Notes: generated from the sequence alone by a model not told the origin. DNA of 64,000 nucleotides from Acidobacteriota bacterium (GCA_039683095.1 JBDKSB010000013.1:104595-168594), one strand, 5' to 3'; shown: positions 1 to 8,372, counted from the first letter of the stretch. Made by a program: numbers and translations.

Positions 1-109
1 AGACGGACACGTCGGCTCCGGACCGTGACGGCGTGAAGGATCACCGCAGCGAGCGGAGACGATCCCCGAGGCCCCTCGGCGGCCGGTCATGACGGGCCCG
101 GAAAGTCCG

Positions 110-2332
110 CTAATTTTCCGGGGATTCCTCTCTCCGGCCTGGCTCAGGGCATGGACCCTGATCGCCGAAGGGCGAGTAGGAGAAGGTCACCGTCTTTTTC
201 AGGCGGATCTTCGGCAGTGTCTCGTCGAGGGCCCGGTCGATCGCTGCCCGGTCGGCGGCCTTGAGGATGAACTGGACGCGGGAGACGTCCCGGATGCGGG
301 CCACCGGGGCGAAGGCCGGCCCCAGGACCTCGAGCCCCGGGGCGTTCTTCTGAAGGAGCGCCCGAAGCTCGCGCGACCTCGCCCCCAGGGAGCGGACATC
401 GCGCCCCTGCAGGACGACCTCGGCCAGGCTGGCGAACGGCGGGTAGCCAAGGACCCGGCGGAACTCGATCTCCCGGTCGTAGAAGGCCGCGTAGTCGCCG
501 GCCGCCGCCGCCGCGATCGCGAAATGCACGGGCCCGGCCGTCTGGACGACGGCCTCCGCGTCTTCGGCGTCGCGGACGAATTCGAGCATCGCCGAGACGG
601 CCTCGAAGGTCTTCTGCGACGCCCGGTAGTCGGAGAAGCCCAGGAGGTATTCGGGCCGGAGGACGCCGACCAGGCCGGCCTTGGGCACGCCGGGCTGGTG
701 GACAAGGAGCTGGGTCCCGACGAGGAGCGGGACCTTGCCCCTGGCGAACTCGGCCAGGAGGCGCTCCCGGTCCTCCGGCTTCGAGGCCGTGTCGGCGTCG
801 AAGCGGGCGACCGGGACCTTGGGAAACAGCCGGGCCAGCTCTTCCTCGACGGCCTGCGTTCCCGCGCCCCGGCGGACGGCCAGCTCGCCGCCGCACCGGG
901 CGCAGGCCCGGCGCGCGTCCACGGCGTGATCGCAATAATGGCAGATCAGGCGGTCGTCGGCCTTGTGGTAGACCAGGGCGACGTCGCAGCGGGGGCAGCG
1001 CGGGACCGAGCCGCATTTCCGGCAGACGATCTGGGCGGCGTAGCCCCGGCGGTTGAGGAAAAGGATGGCCGGCTCCCCCTTCTCCAGGCGCGCCCGGAGC
1101 CGGCGCTCGAGCTCGCGGGAGACGATCGGGGCGTCGCCGGCGTGCTCGACCACGGTCGCCGCGGGCCGCCGCGGCTCCCGCCCCACGTCGATCAGGATGC
1201 CGCGCCGCCGGGCCTCGGCCATGGCCTCGACCGTCGGCCGGGACGACCCGAGAACGGCCACTGCGCCTTCGGACCCGGCCCGCAGCACGGCGCCGCGGCG
1301 GGCGTCGTAGGCCGGGCTCTCGGCCTGGGCATATGATTCCTCCTGCTCGCCGTCGACGGCGACCAGCCGCAGGGGCCCGGTCTCGACGAAGAGCGCCGAG
1401 CGCGTGCCGGACGCCAGGGCCGCCCGCCCGCTCCGGAGCGTCCGCCAGGCCTCTTCACGCTGCCGGCCGGTCATCCGGCCGTGGAAGACGACGGCCTGTC
1501 GCCCGTAATCGGCCTTGAAGCCGGAGACGAGCGACTCCGAGGGGGCCACCTCGGGCTGGAGAAAGAGCACGCGCCCGCCCGCCCCGACGGCGCGCCGCAC
1601 CAGGGCCTGGAAAGCCGCCCGGCGCGGTCCGTCCGAGCCGAAGAGGTACCAGGCGCCGGCCCGGCCGTCGACGATCGCCCGCTCGACCGGTGCCAATGCG
1701 CCGGCCTCGCGGAGCGACTCGGGGAAGGCCAGCCCCAGTTGAACCGCGCCGGCGGCGCTTTCCCCCGCCTGGACGGGCCGCGGGGCCGCTCCGGCCTTGT
1801 GCTCGACCGCGACGAGCCCGGTCCTCTCCATCCGCGAAACGAGGCCGGAGACGTCGCCGCCATCGAGCTTCCGCCGCAGGGCCAGCGGGCTCAGGCCCTT
1901 GGGCGCGACCGCCAGGGCCCGGGCCAGGACCCGGGCCTTCGGGCCCAGACCGCCCTTCTCGAGCGCGTCCCGCCCGGCCTCGGTCAGGGCGACGACGACC
2001 CGCGTCTTGACGGCGAGCGAAGGCGGCAGGGCCGTCTGGAGGATCTCGCCCCACGAGGAGCGGAACTCGGCGCTCAGGCGGCCGGTGAACTCGAGGAAGC
2101 GCTCGTCCCTGAAGGGCCGGTCGTCGAGGACCTGGAGAAGCTCCTTGACCTTGACCCCCTCCGCCGGCGGCTCAGGCGTGACCGCGACGATGAAGCCGTT
2201 CTGCCGGCGGGCCCCGAGCGGCGCGACCACCCGCGCCCCGGGCCGGGCCGCGGCCCGGAAGGCCTCCGGGACGGCGTAGAGAAAGGACTGCTCGAGGGGC
2301 AGCGGAAAGACGACCCGGGCGAAGACCGTCAT
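110..2332 (-). CDS. priA: PriA-like primosomal protein N' with degenerate helicase motifs
   Basis: Product of 740 aa. The N-terminal 3'-end DNA-binding domain (about 1-105) matches PriA. The zinc-binding module is intact, with eight cysteines at about 437, 440, 446, 449, 464, 467, 477 and 480. The C-terminal domain also follows the family. PriA normally remodels stalled forks and reloads the replicative helicase using ATP. Here the Walker A site (about 231-239) reads FGSDGPRRA instead of G-x-TGSGKT, the DEEH box (about 327-330) reads DGEQ, and the QxxGRAGR motif near 580-590 is absent, so ATP-driven unwinding is unlikely. Actinobacterial PriA shows comparable loss. The ATG at 2332 overlaps the upstream UDG stop by 4 bp (ATGA). 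It is the last gene of the operon. Confidence 0.9.
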   Translation of the reverse strand: MTVFARVVFPLPLEQSFLYAVPEAFRAAARPGARVVAPLGARRQNGFIVAVTPEPPAEGVKVKELLQVLDDRPFRDERFLEFTGRLSAEFRSSWGEILQTALPPSLAVKTRVVVALTEAGRDALEKGGLGPKARVLARALAVAPKGLSPLALRRKLDGGDVSGLVSRMERTGLVAVEHKAGAAPRPVQAGESAAGAVQLGLAFPESLREAGALAPVERAIVDGRAGAWYLFGSDGPRRAAFQALVRRAVGAGGRVLFLQPEVAPSESLVSGFKADYGRQAVVFHGRMTGRQREEAWRTLRSGRAALASGTRSALFVETGPLRLVAVDGEQEESYAQAESPAYDARRGAVLRAGSEGAVAVLGSSRPTVEAMAEARRRGILIDVGREPRRPAATVVEHAGDAPIVSRELERRLRARLEKGEPAILFLNRRGYAAQIVCRKCGSVPRCPRCDVALVYHKADDRLICHYCDHAVDARRACARCGGELAVRRGAGTQAVEEELARLFPKVPVARFDADTASKPEDRERLLAEFARGKVPLLVGTQLLVHQPGVPKAGLVGVLRPEYLLGFSDYRASQKTFEAVSAMLEFVRDAEDAEAVVQTAGPVHFAIAAAAAGDYAAFYDREIEFRRVLGYPPFASLAEVVLQGRDVRSLGARSRELRALLQKNAPGLEVLGPAFAPVARIRDVSRVQFILKAADRAAIDRALDETLPKIRLKKTVTFSYSPFGDQGPCPEPGRREESPEN

Positions 2333-3177
2333 TTTCTGCCGAGCAGGGCCATGACCTTCTGCATGTCCTCCCAGACCATCCGCCGGAGCTCGCGGTTGTT
2401 CTCGTTCCGGACGAGGTAGGACGGGTGGAACGTCGGCATGACCGGGATGCCGCGGTATTCCCCGAAGCGGCCGCGCCGGGCCGTCATGCCCTCGCGGCCG
2501 GGCGCGAAGAAGTCCGTCGGGGTCTTGCCCAGGGTGACGATGGCCTTCGGCCGGATGAGCTCGATCTGGCGGACGAGATAGGGCGAGCAGGCCTCGATCT
2601 CGTCGCCGTGGGGGACGCGGTTCTCCGGCGGCCGGCACTTGACCATGTTGGCGATGTAGACCTCGTCCTCGCGGAAGGTCATGGCGGCGATGATCCGGCG
2701 CAGCAGCTGCCCGGCCCTTCCGACGAACGGCCGGCCCTGGAGGTCTTCGTCGCGGCCTGGACCCTCGCCAATGAACATAAGCTCGGCCGAGGGATTGCCC
2801 TCGCCGGGCACGGCCTTCGTCCGGAACCGGTGGAGGGCGCAGCGCGTGCAGGCCCGGACCTGCCGCTCGATCTCCTCGAGGGCCGCCCGCTCGGCGTCCG
2901 TCTGCGGCGGCCGGCCGGCCAGGGAGGCCGGGGAAGGCGCGGGAGCGGCGGCGGCGGCCGGAGCCGGCTGGAGCCCCGTCCCGCGGCGGGCCGAAGGAGC
3001 CGCCGGCGCGGCCGGCCGGGACGACGCCCGGGCCGCGGTCCCGGCCGGGGGCCGGTACGTCCCGCGGCGCGGCTCCTCACCGGGCCGGCGCAGCACGAAC
3101 CCGGCCCCGGCCTCGGCCAGGAAGTCGACGTGGGCCTTGAGGTCCTCGCGGATCTCAGCGGCGCTTTTTTTTGTCAA
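2329..3177 (-). CDS. Uracil-DNA glycosylase, family 4 (Fe-S type)
   Basis: Product of 282 aa. It removes uracil from DNA in base-excision repair. The first 90 residues are low-complexity and Ala/Pro-rich. The catalytic domain then shows the family-4 signature GEGPGRDEDLQGRPFVGRAG and the four-cysteine [4Fe-4S] pattern: CTRC near the domain start and CRPP...C after the active-site loop. The C-terminal FHPSYL motif is present. The start is a TTG at 3177 followed at once by an eight-A tract; no ATG or GTG lies in frame upstream, and the first in-frame ATG is inside the catalytic domain. The gene overlaps the end of coaBC by 23 bp and the start of priA by 4 bp, so translation is coupled. Confidence 0.9.
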   Translation of the reverse strand: MTKKSAAEIREDLKAHVDFLAEAGAGFVLRRPGEEPRRGTYRPPAGTAARASSRPAAPAAPSARRGTGLQPAPAAAAAPAPSPASLAGRPPQTDAERAALEEIERQVRACTRCALHRFRTKAVPGEGNPSAELMFIGEGPGRDEDLQGRPFVGRAGQLLRRIIAAMTFREDEVYIANMVKCRPPENRVPHGDEIEACSPYLVRQIELIRPKAIVTLGKTPTDFFAPGREGMTARRGRFGEYRGIPVMPTFHPSYLVRNENNRELRRMVWEDMQKVMALLGRK

Positions 3178-4366
3178 GGAGAGCCTCGATGCGGTCGAAG
3201 ATGATGCGCCCGATCTCGCGCTTGCTGAGCAGGCCGGTCGCCTGAACCTGGCCGGACGGGGCGATGATCAGGGCCTCGTTCGCGTCGGTCCCGAACCCCC
3301 GGCCGCCGCCGACGGCGTTGGCCACCATGAGGTCGGCTTTCTTCGCCGCCATCTTCCGCCGGGCGTGTTCGGCGACGTCGTGGGTCTCGGCGGCGAACCC
3401 GACCAGGACCTGGCCGGGCTTCCTCGACCGGCCGAGCCGGGCCAGGATGTCGGGGGTCCGTTCGACCGCCAGGGACAGGCCGATCTCCTCCTTGGCCGCC
3501 TTGCGCCGGCGCGCGTCCTTGAACCGGAAATCGGAGACCGCGGCGGCCATGACGACGATGTCGGCCTTCGGGAAGGCCTTCAGGCAGGCTCTCTCCATCT
3601 CGGCTGCGGTCTCGACGGCCACCGTCCGCGCGCCGGCCGGCGGGACCAGCCCCGTCGGGCCGGAGACGAGGACCGTCCTGGCGCCGCGGGCGACCGCCTC
3701 GCGGGCCAGCTCGTAGCCCATCTTGCCCGACGACGGGTTGGAGAGGAAGCGGACCGGGTCGAGGTGCTCGCGCGTCGGCCCGGCCGTGACCAGGACGGTC
3801 CGGCCGGCCAGGCTCTTCGTCCTGGCCAGGATCCGCAAGCCTTCCTGGACGATCGTCCCGGGCTCGGCCAGCCGGCCCCAGCCGGCGTCGCCGCAGGCGA
3901 GATAGCCCTTCTCCGCCTCGACGAACTCGGCGCCGAGGGCCTTGAGGCGGCAGATGTTGGCCTGGGTCGCCCGGTCGAGGTACATGGCCTCGTTCATGGC
4001 CGGGGCGACGAGCACCGGCGCCGTCGTGGCCAGGAACAGGGTCGACAGGAAATCGTCGGCCACGCCGCCGGCGAACTTGCCGATGACGTTGGCCGTGGCC
4101 GGGGCGACGCACAGGAGGGCGATCTCCCTGGCCAGGGCCACGTGCCGGATCGACCTCGCTTCCGGCTCCTCGAACGTGTCGACGATGGTCTTCGTGCCGG
4201 CCAGCGAGCTGAAGAGCAGGGGCGAGATGAGCCGGGCCGCGTTCGGGGTCATGACCACCTGGACCGCGATCCCCGCCTTCTGGAAGCCGCGGACGACCTC
4301 GCAGGCCTTGTAGAGGCCGATCGACGACGACACGCCCAGGGCGATCTTGGTCTTTCTCCCGGTCAT
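3155..4366 (-). CDS. coaBC: Bifunctional phosphopantothenoylcysteine decarboxylase / phosphopantothenate-cysteine ligase
   Basis: Product of 403 aa, the usual length. It performs two steps of coenzyme A synthesis in the cytoplasm. The N-terminal FMN-dependent decarboxylase (CoaC, about 1-185) has the catalytic His in SIRHVAL, the PAMN motif and the reactive Cys in GYLACGDAG. The C-terminal ligase (CoaB, about 190-400) has VTAGPTREHLDPVRFLSNPSSG and the AAAVSDF motif. The ATG at 4366 overlaps the gmk stop by 4 bp. The gene ends in a Lys/Arg-rich tail encoded by the same A8 tract that opens the udg gene. The order gmk-coaBC-priA is common in bacteria. Confidence 0.96.
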   Translation of the reverse strand: MTGRKTKIALGVSSSIGLYKACEVVRGFQKAGIAVQVVMTPNAARLISPLLFSSLAGTKTIVDTFEEPEARSIRHVALAREIALLCVAPATANVIGKFAGGVADDFLSTLFLATTAPVLVAPAMNEAMYLDRATQANICRLKALGAEFVEAEKGYLACGDAGWGRLAEPGTIVQEGLRILARTKSLAGRTVLVTAGPTREHLDPVRFLSNPSSGKMGYELAREAVARGARTVLVSGPTGLVPPAGARTVAVETAAEMERACLKAFPKADIVVMAAAVSDFRFKDARRRKAAKEEIGLSLAVERTPDILARLGRSRKPGQVLVGFAAETHDVAEHARRKMAAKKADLMVANAVGGGRGFGTDANEALIIAPSGQVQATGLLSKREIGRIIFDRIEALLDKKKRR

Positions 4367-4971
4367 GGCCGCCCCTTGGCGAAGCTGCGCAGGATGGGCC
4401 TCAGCCGCCCGGACATGGCCTCGGGGCGGTGCCGCGCGGCGCCGATGATGGTCTTGAGGTCGGCCACGGCCCGGGCGAGATCGTCGTTGACCACGACGTA
4501 GTCGAACTCGGCGTAGGCCCGGACCTCGGCCCGGGCGTTCCGCAGCCGGCGCTCGACCGCCTCGCGGCTGTCCTCGCCGCGGGCCATGAGGCGGCGGCGG
4601 AGCTCCGACGCGACGGGCGGCATGATGAAGACGAGGACGGCCCCCTCGACCCGGGCCCGGACCTGCCGGGCGCCCTGGACGTCGATGTCGAGGATGATGT
4701 CGCCGCGGCGGCCCTTCGTCTCGACCTCGGCCCGGGCCGTCCCGTAGAGATTGCCGTGGACCCGGGCGTGTTCGAGGAAGCGCTTCTCCCGGACCATGCG
4801 CTCGAAGACGAGCTCGGAGACGAAGTGGTAGTCCAGGCCGTCCTTTTCCGAGGGCCGGCGCGGCCGGGTCGTGTGCGAGACGGAGAACTCCAAACCGCCG
4901 AGGGCCCGGCGGACCCGCTTGATGAGGGTCGATTTGCCGCAGCCGGACGGCCCGGTGATGACGAAGACCAT
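4363..4971 (-). CDS. gmk: Guanylate kinase
   Basis: Product of 202 aa. It phosphorylates GMP to GDP with ATP. The P-loop GPSGCGKST is at about 7-15. The GMP-binding region SVSHTTRPRRPSEKDGLDYHFV follows, with the family's conserved Arg and Tyr residues. The start chosen is the ATG at 4971, which places the P-loop at the family-standard distance from the N-terminus; longer readings upstream translate as the antisense of yicC. It sits 13 bp after yicC and overlaps coaBC by 4 bp, the classic yicC-gmk-coaBC arrangement. Confidence 0.96.
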   Translation of the reverse strand: MVFVITGPSGCGKSTLIKRVRRALGGLEFSVSHTTRPRRPSEKDGLDYHFVSELVFERMVREKRFLEHARVHGNLYGTARAEVETKGRRGDIILDIDVQGARQVRARVEGAVLVFIMPPVASELRRRLMARGEDSREAVERRLRNARAEVRAYAEFDYVVVNDDLARAVADLKTIIGAARHRPEAMSGRLRPILRSFAKGRP

Positions 4972-4984
4972 GGCGTCGACTCCC

Positions 4985-5863
4985 CTATTCGATGTTCTGG
5001 ACGTGCTGGCGGATGCTCTCGAGCTCGTTCTTGATGGCCAGGCTCTCGCGGGTGATGCGGATGTCCTGGGACTTGGAGGCCAGCGTGTTGGCCTCGCGGT
5101 TGAGCTCCTGGGCCAGGAAATCGAGCTGGCGCCCGACCGGCTCGCCGACCCTGGGCGAGAGGAAGGACTCGAACGAGTCGAGGTGGGTCTTGAGCCGGCC
5201 GATCTCCTCGGCCAGGTCGTAGCGCTGGGCCAGGATCGAGGCCTCCTCGGCCAGCTTGCCTTCAGAGACCTGGGCGCCGCCGTTGAGACCGGCCAGCCGC
5301 TTCTCGATCCGGGCCTTGAGGCGGGCAGGCTGGCGCCTGAACTGGGCCTCGGCCCGGGCGACGGAGCGCCTGACGGCGGCGATGTGGGTCCGGAGGAGCC
5401 GGGCCGTCTCCCGGCCCTCGCGGCGACGCAGGGCCAGGACGTCGTCGAGCGTCCGGACGAACGAGCGCTCGAGGAAGGCCGCGTCCCGGGCGCTGAGGGC
5501 CCGGCGGCCGACATCGATGAGCTGGGGCACGCGGAAGAGGCTGTCGAGCGAGATCTCGAGCCGCAGCCCGGTCCGCCGGCTGACCCGGTCGAGGGAGCGC
5601 AGGATCTTCTCGAGCAGGCCCTCGTTCAGGGAGAAGTCCCAGCCCGCGGCGCCGAGCGGCGTCAGGTCGATGAAGACCTCGACCCGGCCGCGCCGGATCT
5701 TCTTCTCGCAGAGGGCCCTGAGGCGGCCTTCGGCCTCGCCCAGAGGAGCGCCCTTGTAGGACCAGTCGAAGAAGCGATGGTTCAGGGTCTTGACGCCGAT
5801 CTTCAGCCGCATCGACGGCGACACGAAGCTCTTTTCGGCGAATCCGGTCATGCCCAGGATCAT
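4985..5863 (-). CDS. YicC/YloC family endoribonuclease
   Basis: Product of 292 aa, full length for the family. The conserved N-terminus MILGMTGFAEKS, the LNHRFFD motif (about 28-34) and the C-terminal block with LNREANTLASKSQD (about 255-268) are all present. E. coli YicC and B. subtilis YloC are RNases. Adjacent gmk is the usual partner. There is a 46-bp gap to the upstream asd-like gene and no obvious promoter in it, so it is probably part of the same transcript. Confidence 0.93.
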   Translation of the reverse strand: MILGMTGFAEKSFVSPSMRLKIGVKTLNHRFFDWSYKGAPLGEAEGRLRALCEKKIRRGRVEVFIDLTPLGAAGWDFSLNEGLLEKILRSLDRVSRRTGLRLEISLDSLFRVPQLIDVGRRALSARDAAFLERSFVRTLDDVLALRRREGRETARLLRTHIAAVRRSVARAEAQFRRQPARLKARIEKRLAGLNGGAQVSEGKLAEEASILAQRYDLAEEIGRLKTHLDSFESFLSPRVGEPVGRQLDFLAQELNREANTLASKSQDIRITRESLAIKNELESIRQHVQNIE

Positions 5864-5909
5864 GATGCGTTCTCTCCTCGCTCGTCCCGCGCCCGCCGCC
5901 CGTCCCCGC

Positions 5910-6935
5910 TCACTCGCCCCCGAAGAGGGCCCGGGCGATGCCGTAGGCGTTCAGGCTCGAGCCGACGGTCAGGTTGTCGGCGATGGCCCAGAACCAGAAG
6001 CCCCGAGGCAGGACCGGATCCTTCTTGATCGGCCCCAGGTGGATGCGCTCCTTGCCGGCGACGGCCGCGGGCGAGACGGCCGCTTCGCCGCCCGCCGGAA
6101 CGTGAAGCACGGGGTCCTGCCGGAGCGCGGCCTCGACCTCGCCGATCGAGGCGTCGCGGCCGATCTCGGCGTGGACCATGATCGAATAGGTGTGGAAGAC
6201 CGGGGCCAGGACGATGGACAGGGCGAGCGGGACCGGCTCCGGCCCGAGCACCCGGCCGACCTCGGCCGTGACCCGGCTCTCGAGGGCGGAGAAGCCGTTC
6301 TTGTCGGGCTTGGAGGTGCGGGCCAGAAGGTTGAAGGCGACCTGGTCGGGGAAGACCCTTTTCGACATGGCCGAGCTCCCGAGCATGGCATAGCTCTGCT
6401 CGGCCAGCTCCTGGATGCCTTCTTCGGCGTAAGCCGAGACGGGCTCGAGGACGAAGGCGATGGCCTGCTCGATGCCGAAGCCGGCCCGGAGGGACGCGAG
6501 CAGGTGCGAGAGGACGATCGTCGCCGGGTGCGGATTGGCGACGAGGGAGGTCTTGGCCCGCCGCAGGACCGCCTCGTTGATGCCGGCCACGACGAGCGGC
6601 ACGGCGGGGTCGGCGTTGAAGGTCTCCGCCAGGTCCACGGCCAGGTATTCCTTTTCGCCGGCCATCTGACCGCAGCGGCGGTTGGTCTTCTCGTCGGCGG
6701 CCAGGAAGACCAGGTCCAGGCCATCGAGCGCGGCCGGCGTCAGGGCGTGGACGACCTTGGCCTCGCCGCGGAACTGGCCGAGCTTGCTGTACTCCTCCTC
6801 GACCTCGGGATCGAAGAGCTCGAGCGAGGCCAGGGGGAACTTCCGGACCGTCAGGACCTCGAGGATCTCCTTGCCTCTCAGCGTATCGGAGCCGACGAGC
6901 CCCAGGCGGGGTTTGCGGGATTTGGGCGGGGTCAT
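5910..6935 (-). CDS. Aspartate-semialdehyde dehydrogenase-like (Usg-type) protein lacking the catalytic Cys
   Basis: Product of 341 aa. Fold and order match Asd: an N-terminal Rossmann domain with GLVGSDTLRGKEILEVL (about 12-28) and a dimerisation domain. The nucleophile motif N-P-N-C-x-T is replaced by N-P-H-P-A-T at about 134-139, so the Cys position holds Pro. Thioester chemistry is therefore not expected. E. coli Usg is a known non-canonical Asd relative. The C-terminus ends in NLTVGSSLNAYGIA, close to the family's R-x-GAALN ending. It is followed by yicC after 46 bp and preceded by the DUF465 gene at 8 bp. Its function is unknown; a structural or regulatory role is inferred. Confidence 0.82.
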   Translation of the reverse strand: MTPPKSRKPRLGLVGSDTLRGKEILEVLTVRKFPLASLELFDPEVEEEYSKLGQFRGEAKVVHALTPAALDGLDLVFLAADEKTNRRCGQMAGEKEYLAVDLAETFNADPAVPLVVAGINEAVLRRAKTSLVANPHPATIVLSHLLASLRAGFGIEQAIAFVLEPVSAYAEEGIQELAEQSYAMLGSSAMSKRVFPDQVAFNLLARTSKPDKNGFSALESRVTAEVGRVLGPEPVPLALSIVLAPVFHTYSIMVHAEIGRDASIGEVEAALRQDPVLHVPAGGEAAVSPAAVAGKERIHLGPIKKDPVLPRGFWFWAIADNLTVGSSLNAYGIARALFGGE

Positions 6936-6943
6936 CGAGGTCC

Positions 6944-7165
6944 TTATCGGGTCTGGAGGTATTCGGCCATCAGCTGGTACATCCGGTCCTTCAGGGCGAG
7001 CTTCTTCTTTTTGATCTCCCGCTCCCGGTCGGCGTCGGCCGGCGAGGGATGGGACTTGCCGCGGAGCGCCTCGAGGGCCTTGTCGCAGGCCTGGTGGTCG
7101 TCGTGGGCCCGGCGAAATTCCGCGTTCTCCCTGAGGAGAAGCTCTTTGAGCGCCTGTTCATCCAT
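6944..7165 (-). CDS. Small coiled-coil DUF465 (YdcH-like) protein
   Basis: Product of 73 aa, almost wholly helical and charged. The pattern F-R-R-x-H-D-D-H near residues 17-23 and the REIKKKKLALKDRMYQLM block near the C-terminus match the DUF465/YdcH family, for which no molecular function is established. It is the first gene of the minus-strand operon that runs to priA. The ATG at 7165 follows a GAGGGA Shine-Dalgarno-like element, and a promoter is visible 22 bp upstream. Confidence 0.85.
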   Translation of the reverse strand: MDEQALKELLLRENAEFRRAHDDHQACDKALEALRGKSHPSPADADREREIKKKKLALKDRMYQLMAEYLQTR

Positions 7166-7186
7166 ACGTTCGTTCCCTCCGCGGCC

Positions 7187-7215
7187 AGAATATCATATCG
7201 ACCGGGTCGTTTCAA
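7187..7215 (-). promoter_or_regulatory. Promoter of the DUF465-to-priA operon
   Basis: On the minus strand, TTGAAA (7215-7210) and TATTCT (7192-7187) are separated by 17 bp. A TG lies one base before the -10, giving an extended -10 element. The -10 ends 21 nt before the DUF465 start. Confidence 0.6.
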
Positions 7216-7382
7216 TTTGGGGCGGGAACGGCTTTCGGGGACTTCCCCCGCAGGGATCCGTTCCTCCCGGGGTCGGCGGGCAGGCGCCGGAAGTATGGGC
7301 CCACTCCGGGGAAGCCAGTATCGCATGTTCTCCCCGGTTTCCGGGCCGAGAGTCCGGCGCTTGGGGCATCCGGCTCGGAATA

Positions 7383-7411
7383 TTGACTTTATCGGGTGGA
7401 ATATTTATACT
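7383..7411 (+). promoter_or_regulatory. Promoter of tRNA-Phe
   Basis: TTGACT (7383-7388) and TATACT (7406-7411) are separated by exactly 17 bp and followed by a GC-rich run, as is typical of stable-RNA promoters. The predicted start is near 7418, 30 nt before the mature tRNA. Confidence 0.75.
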
Positions 7412-7447
7412 TGTCCCGCCGTCGGGCGCTCGTTCGGCGGTCCAAAT

Positions 7448-7520
7448 GGCTAGGTAGCTCAGTTGGTAGAGCGAAGGACTGAAAATCCTTGCGTCGGCGG
7501 TTCAATTCCGTCCCTAGCCA
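7448..7520 (+). tRNA. tRNA-Phe (anticodon GAA)
   Basis: The gene folds as a complete cloverleaf of 73 nt. The acceptor stem is GGCTAGG with CCTAGCC, the D stem GCTC/GAGC, the anticodon stem AAGGA/TCCTT with loop CTGAAAA (anticodon GAA), and the T arm GGCGG-TTCAATT-CCGTC with one G-T pair. The discriminator is A. CCA is not encoded; the next bases are a T tract (TTTTTTCTTTT) that may serve as terminator. Confidence 0.97.
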
Positions 7521-7777
7521 TTTTTTCTTTTCTATCCCGGTGATCGTCCCCATCCGCCGTTTCCCGCCGGCGAGGACGATGCCGCCGGCCCGGCTCCCCG
7601 GAGACTCCTTTTGAGGGTTTTTTTCCGGTCCCGGTAATTTTCGCCCTCCAAAACGCTCTTTTATATACCATGGCCGATTTCTGCGCTTGCCGGAAGGAAG
7701 GAGGCAACGTGGGAATGACAGGAGCGTTGCCGGCCGGAGGGCTCCGGCCTGACCGCCGGCGGCCGGGAGGCGAGCTG

Positions 7778-8113
7778 ATGGAAGAAGGAGAAAAGGACTT
7801 GGACAAGGCATCCGGCGTCATCCTCGTGCGGCCCGGCGGCATCGAAACACGATTTCCGACCTTTGAGGAAGCCACCGCCGCCGGCGAAGAGTTCCTGCTC
7901 GCGCACCCGTCGGAGTGCAGCGTCGCGCTCTACGAGCTCGACGAGGTCGGCCGGGAGGCCCGGACCAGGAAGATCTTCCATTGGCGGGACGATTTCTTCC
8001 ATTACCTTGACGCCGCGGGCGGGGGGCGCGTCGTCGCGAAAGTCTTCAGGCGACCCTGCCGCCGGCCGACGGAGGCCGGGGAAAGCGGGCCGGGTCTCAG
8101 GACGGCGGACTGA
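7778..8113 (+). CDS. Hypothetical protein, 111 aa
   Basis: The family is not recognised. The start chosen is the ATG at 7778, which has GGGAGG seven bases upstream. A GTG at 7709 or an ATG at 7715 behind a strong AAGGAGG (7698-7704) would add about 21-23 Pro/Arg/Gly-rich residues. The core is a compact alpha/beta-looking sequence (VILVRPGGIETRFPTFEEA, then SVALYELDE and HWRDDFFHYLD) ending in a basic tail. There is no signal peptide or membrane segment. A TATATA box at 7662-7667 could be its -10. It lies 22 bp before the zinc-binding mini-gene, so the two are probably cotranscribed. Confidence 0.6.
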   Translation: MEEGEKDLDKASGVILVRPGGIETRFPTFEEATAAGEEFLLAHPSECSVALYELDEVGREARTRKIFHWRDDFFHYLDAAGGGRVVAKVFRRPCRRPTEAGESGPGLRTAD

Positions 8114-8135
8114 CAGGCTGGTCCGGGAGGCAGGA

Positions 8136-8372
8136 ATGACGCGCTTTCACTCTCCCTTCGACGGGAAAAGGTTCATCGGGGACAACAGGTTGAAGATCTT
8201 CCACGATTCGGTCTATGAGGCCCCGCTGATGATCTCGGGCGGCTGCGGGATCGATCGCATCCCCGCGGAGGAGGTCCGGCTCTTCTCCCCGGACACGGCC
8301 GGGGAGGCGAAGCGCCGGGGATTCGTCCCCTGCCCGCATTGCCGGCACGGCGAGGAGCACGCCCACGAATGA
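8136..8372 (+). CDS. Standalone Ada-type zinc-binding mini-protein
   Basis: Product of 78 aa with an ATG behind GGGAGG at 5 nt. The pattern I-F-H-x(12)-C-G-I-D, then V-R-L-F-S-x(5)-A-x(3)-G-F-V-P-C-P-H-C, matches the metal-binding domain of Ada and of Ada-like C-terminal extensions (N-K-x-x-K-I-Y-H...C...F...A...GY-x-PC-x-x-C). Here the domain stands alone, with no methyltransferase, nuclease or helix-turn-helix attached. It ends in a His/Glu-rich tail. Zinc binding is inferred from Cys and His spacing. The role is unknown; nucleic-acid binding or metal sensing is possible. Confidence 0.62.
   Translation: MTRFHSPFDGKRFIGDNRLKIFHDSVYEAPLMISGGCGIDRIPAEEVRLFSPDTAGEAKRRGFVPCPHCRHGEEHAHE

Noticed and set aside
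38..65. Imperfect inverted repeat (GGATC...GATCC) downstream of the PriA gene
   Set aside because: Arms are broken by mismatches and no T tract follows; too weak to call a terminator. No other feature was recognised in bases 1-109.
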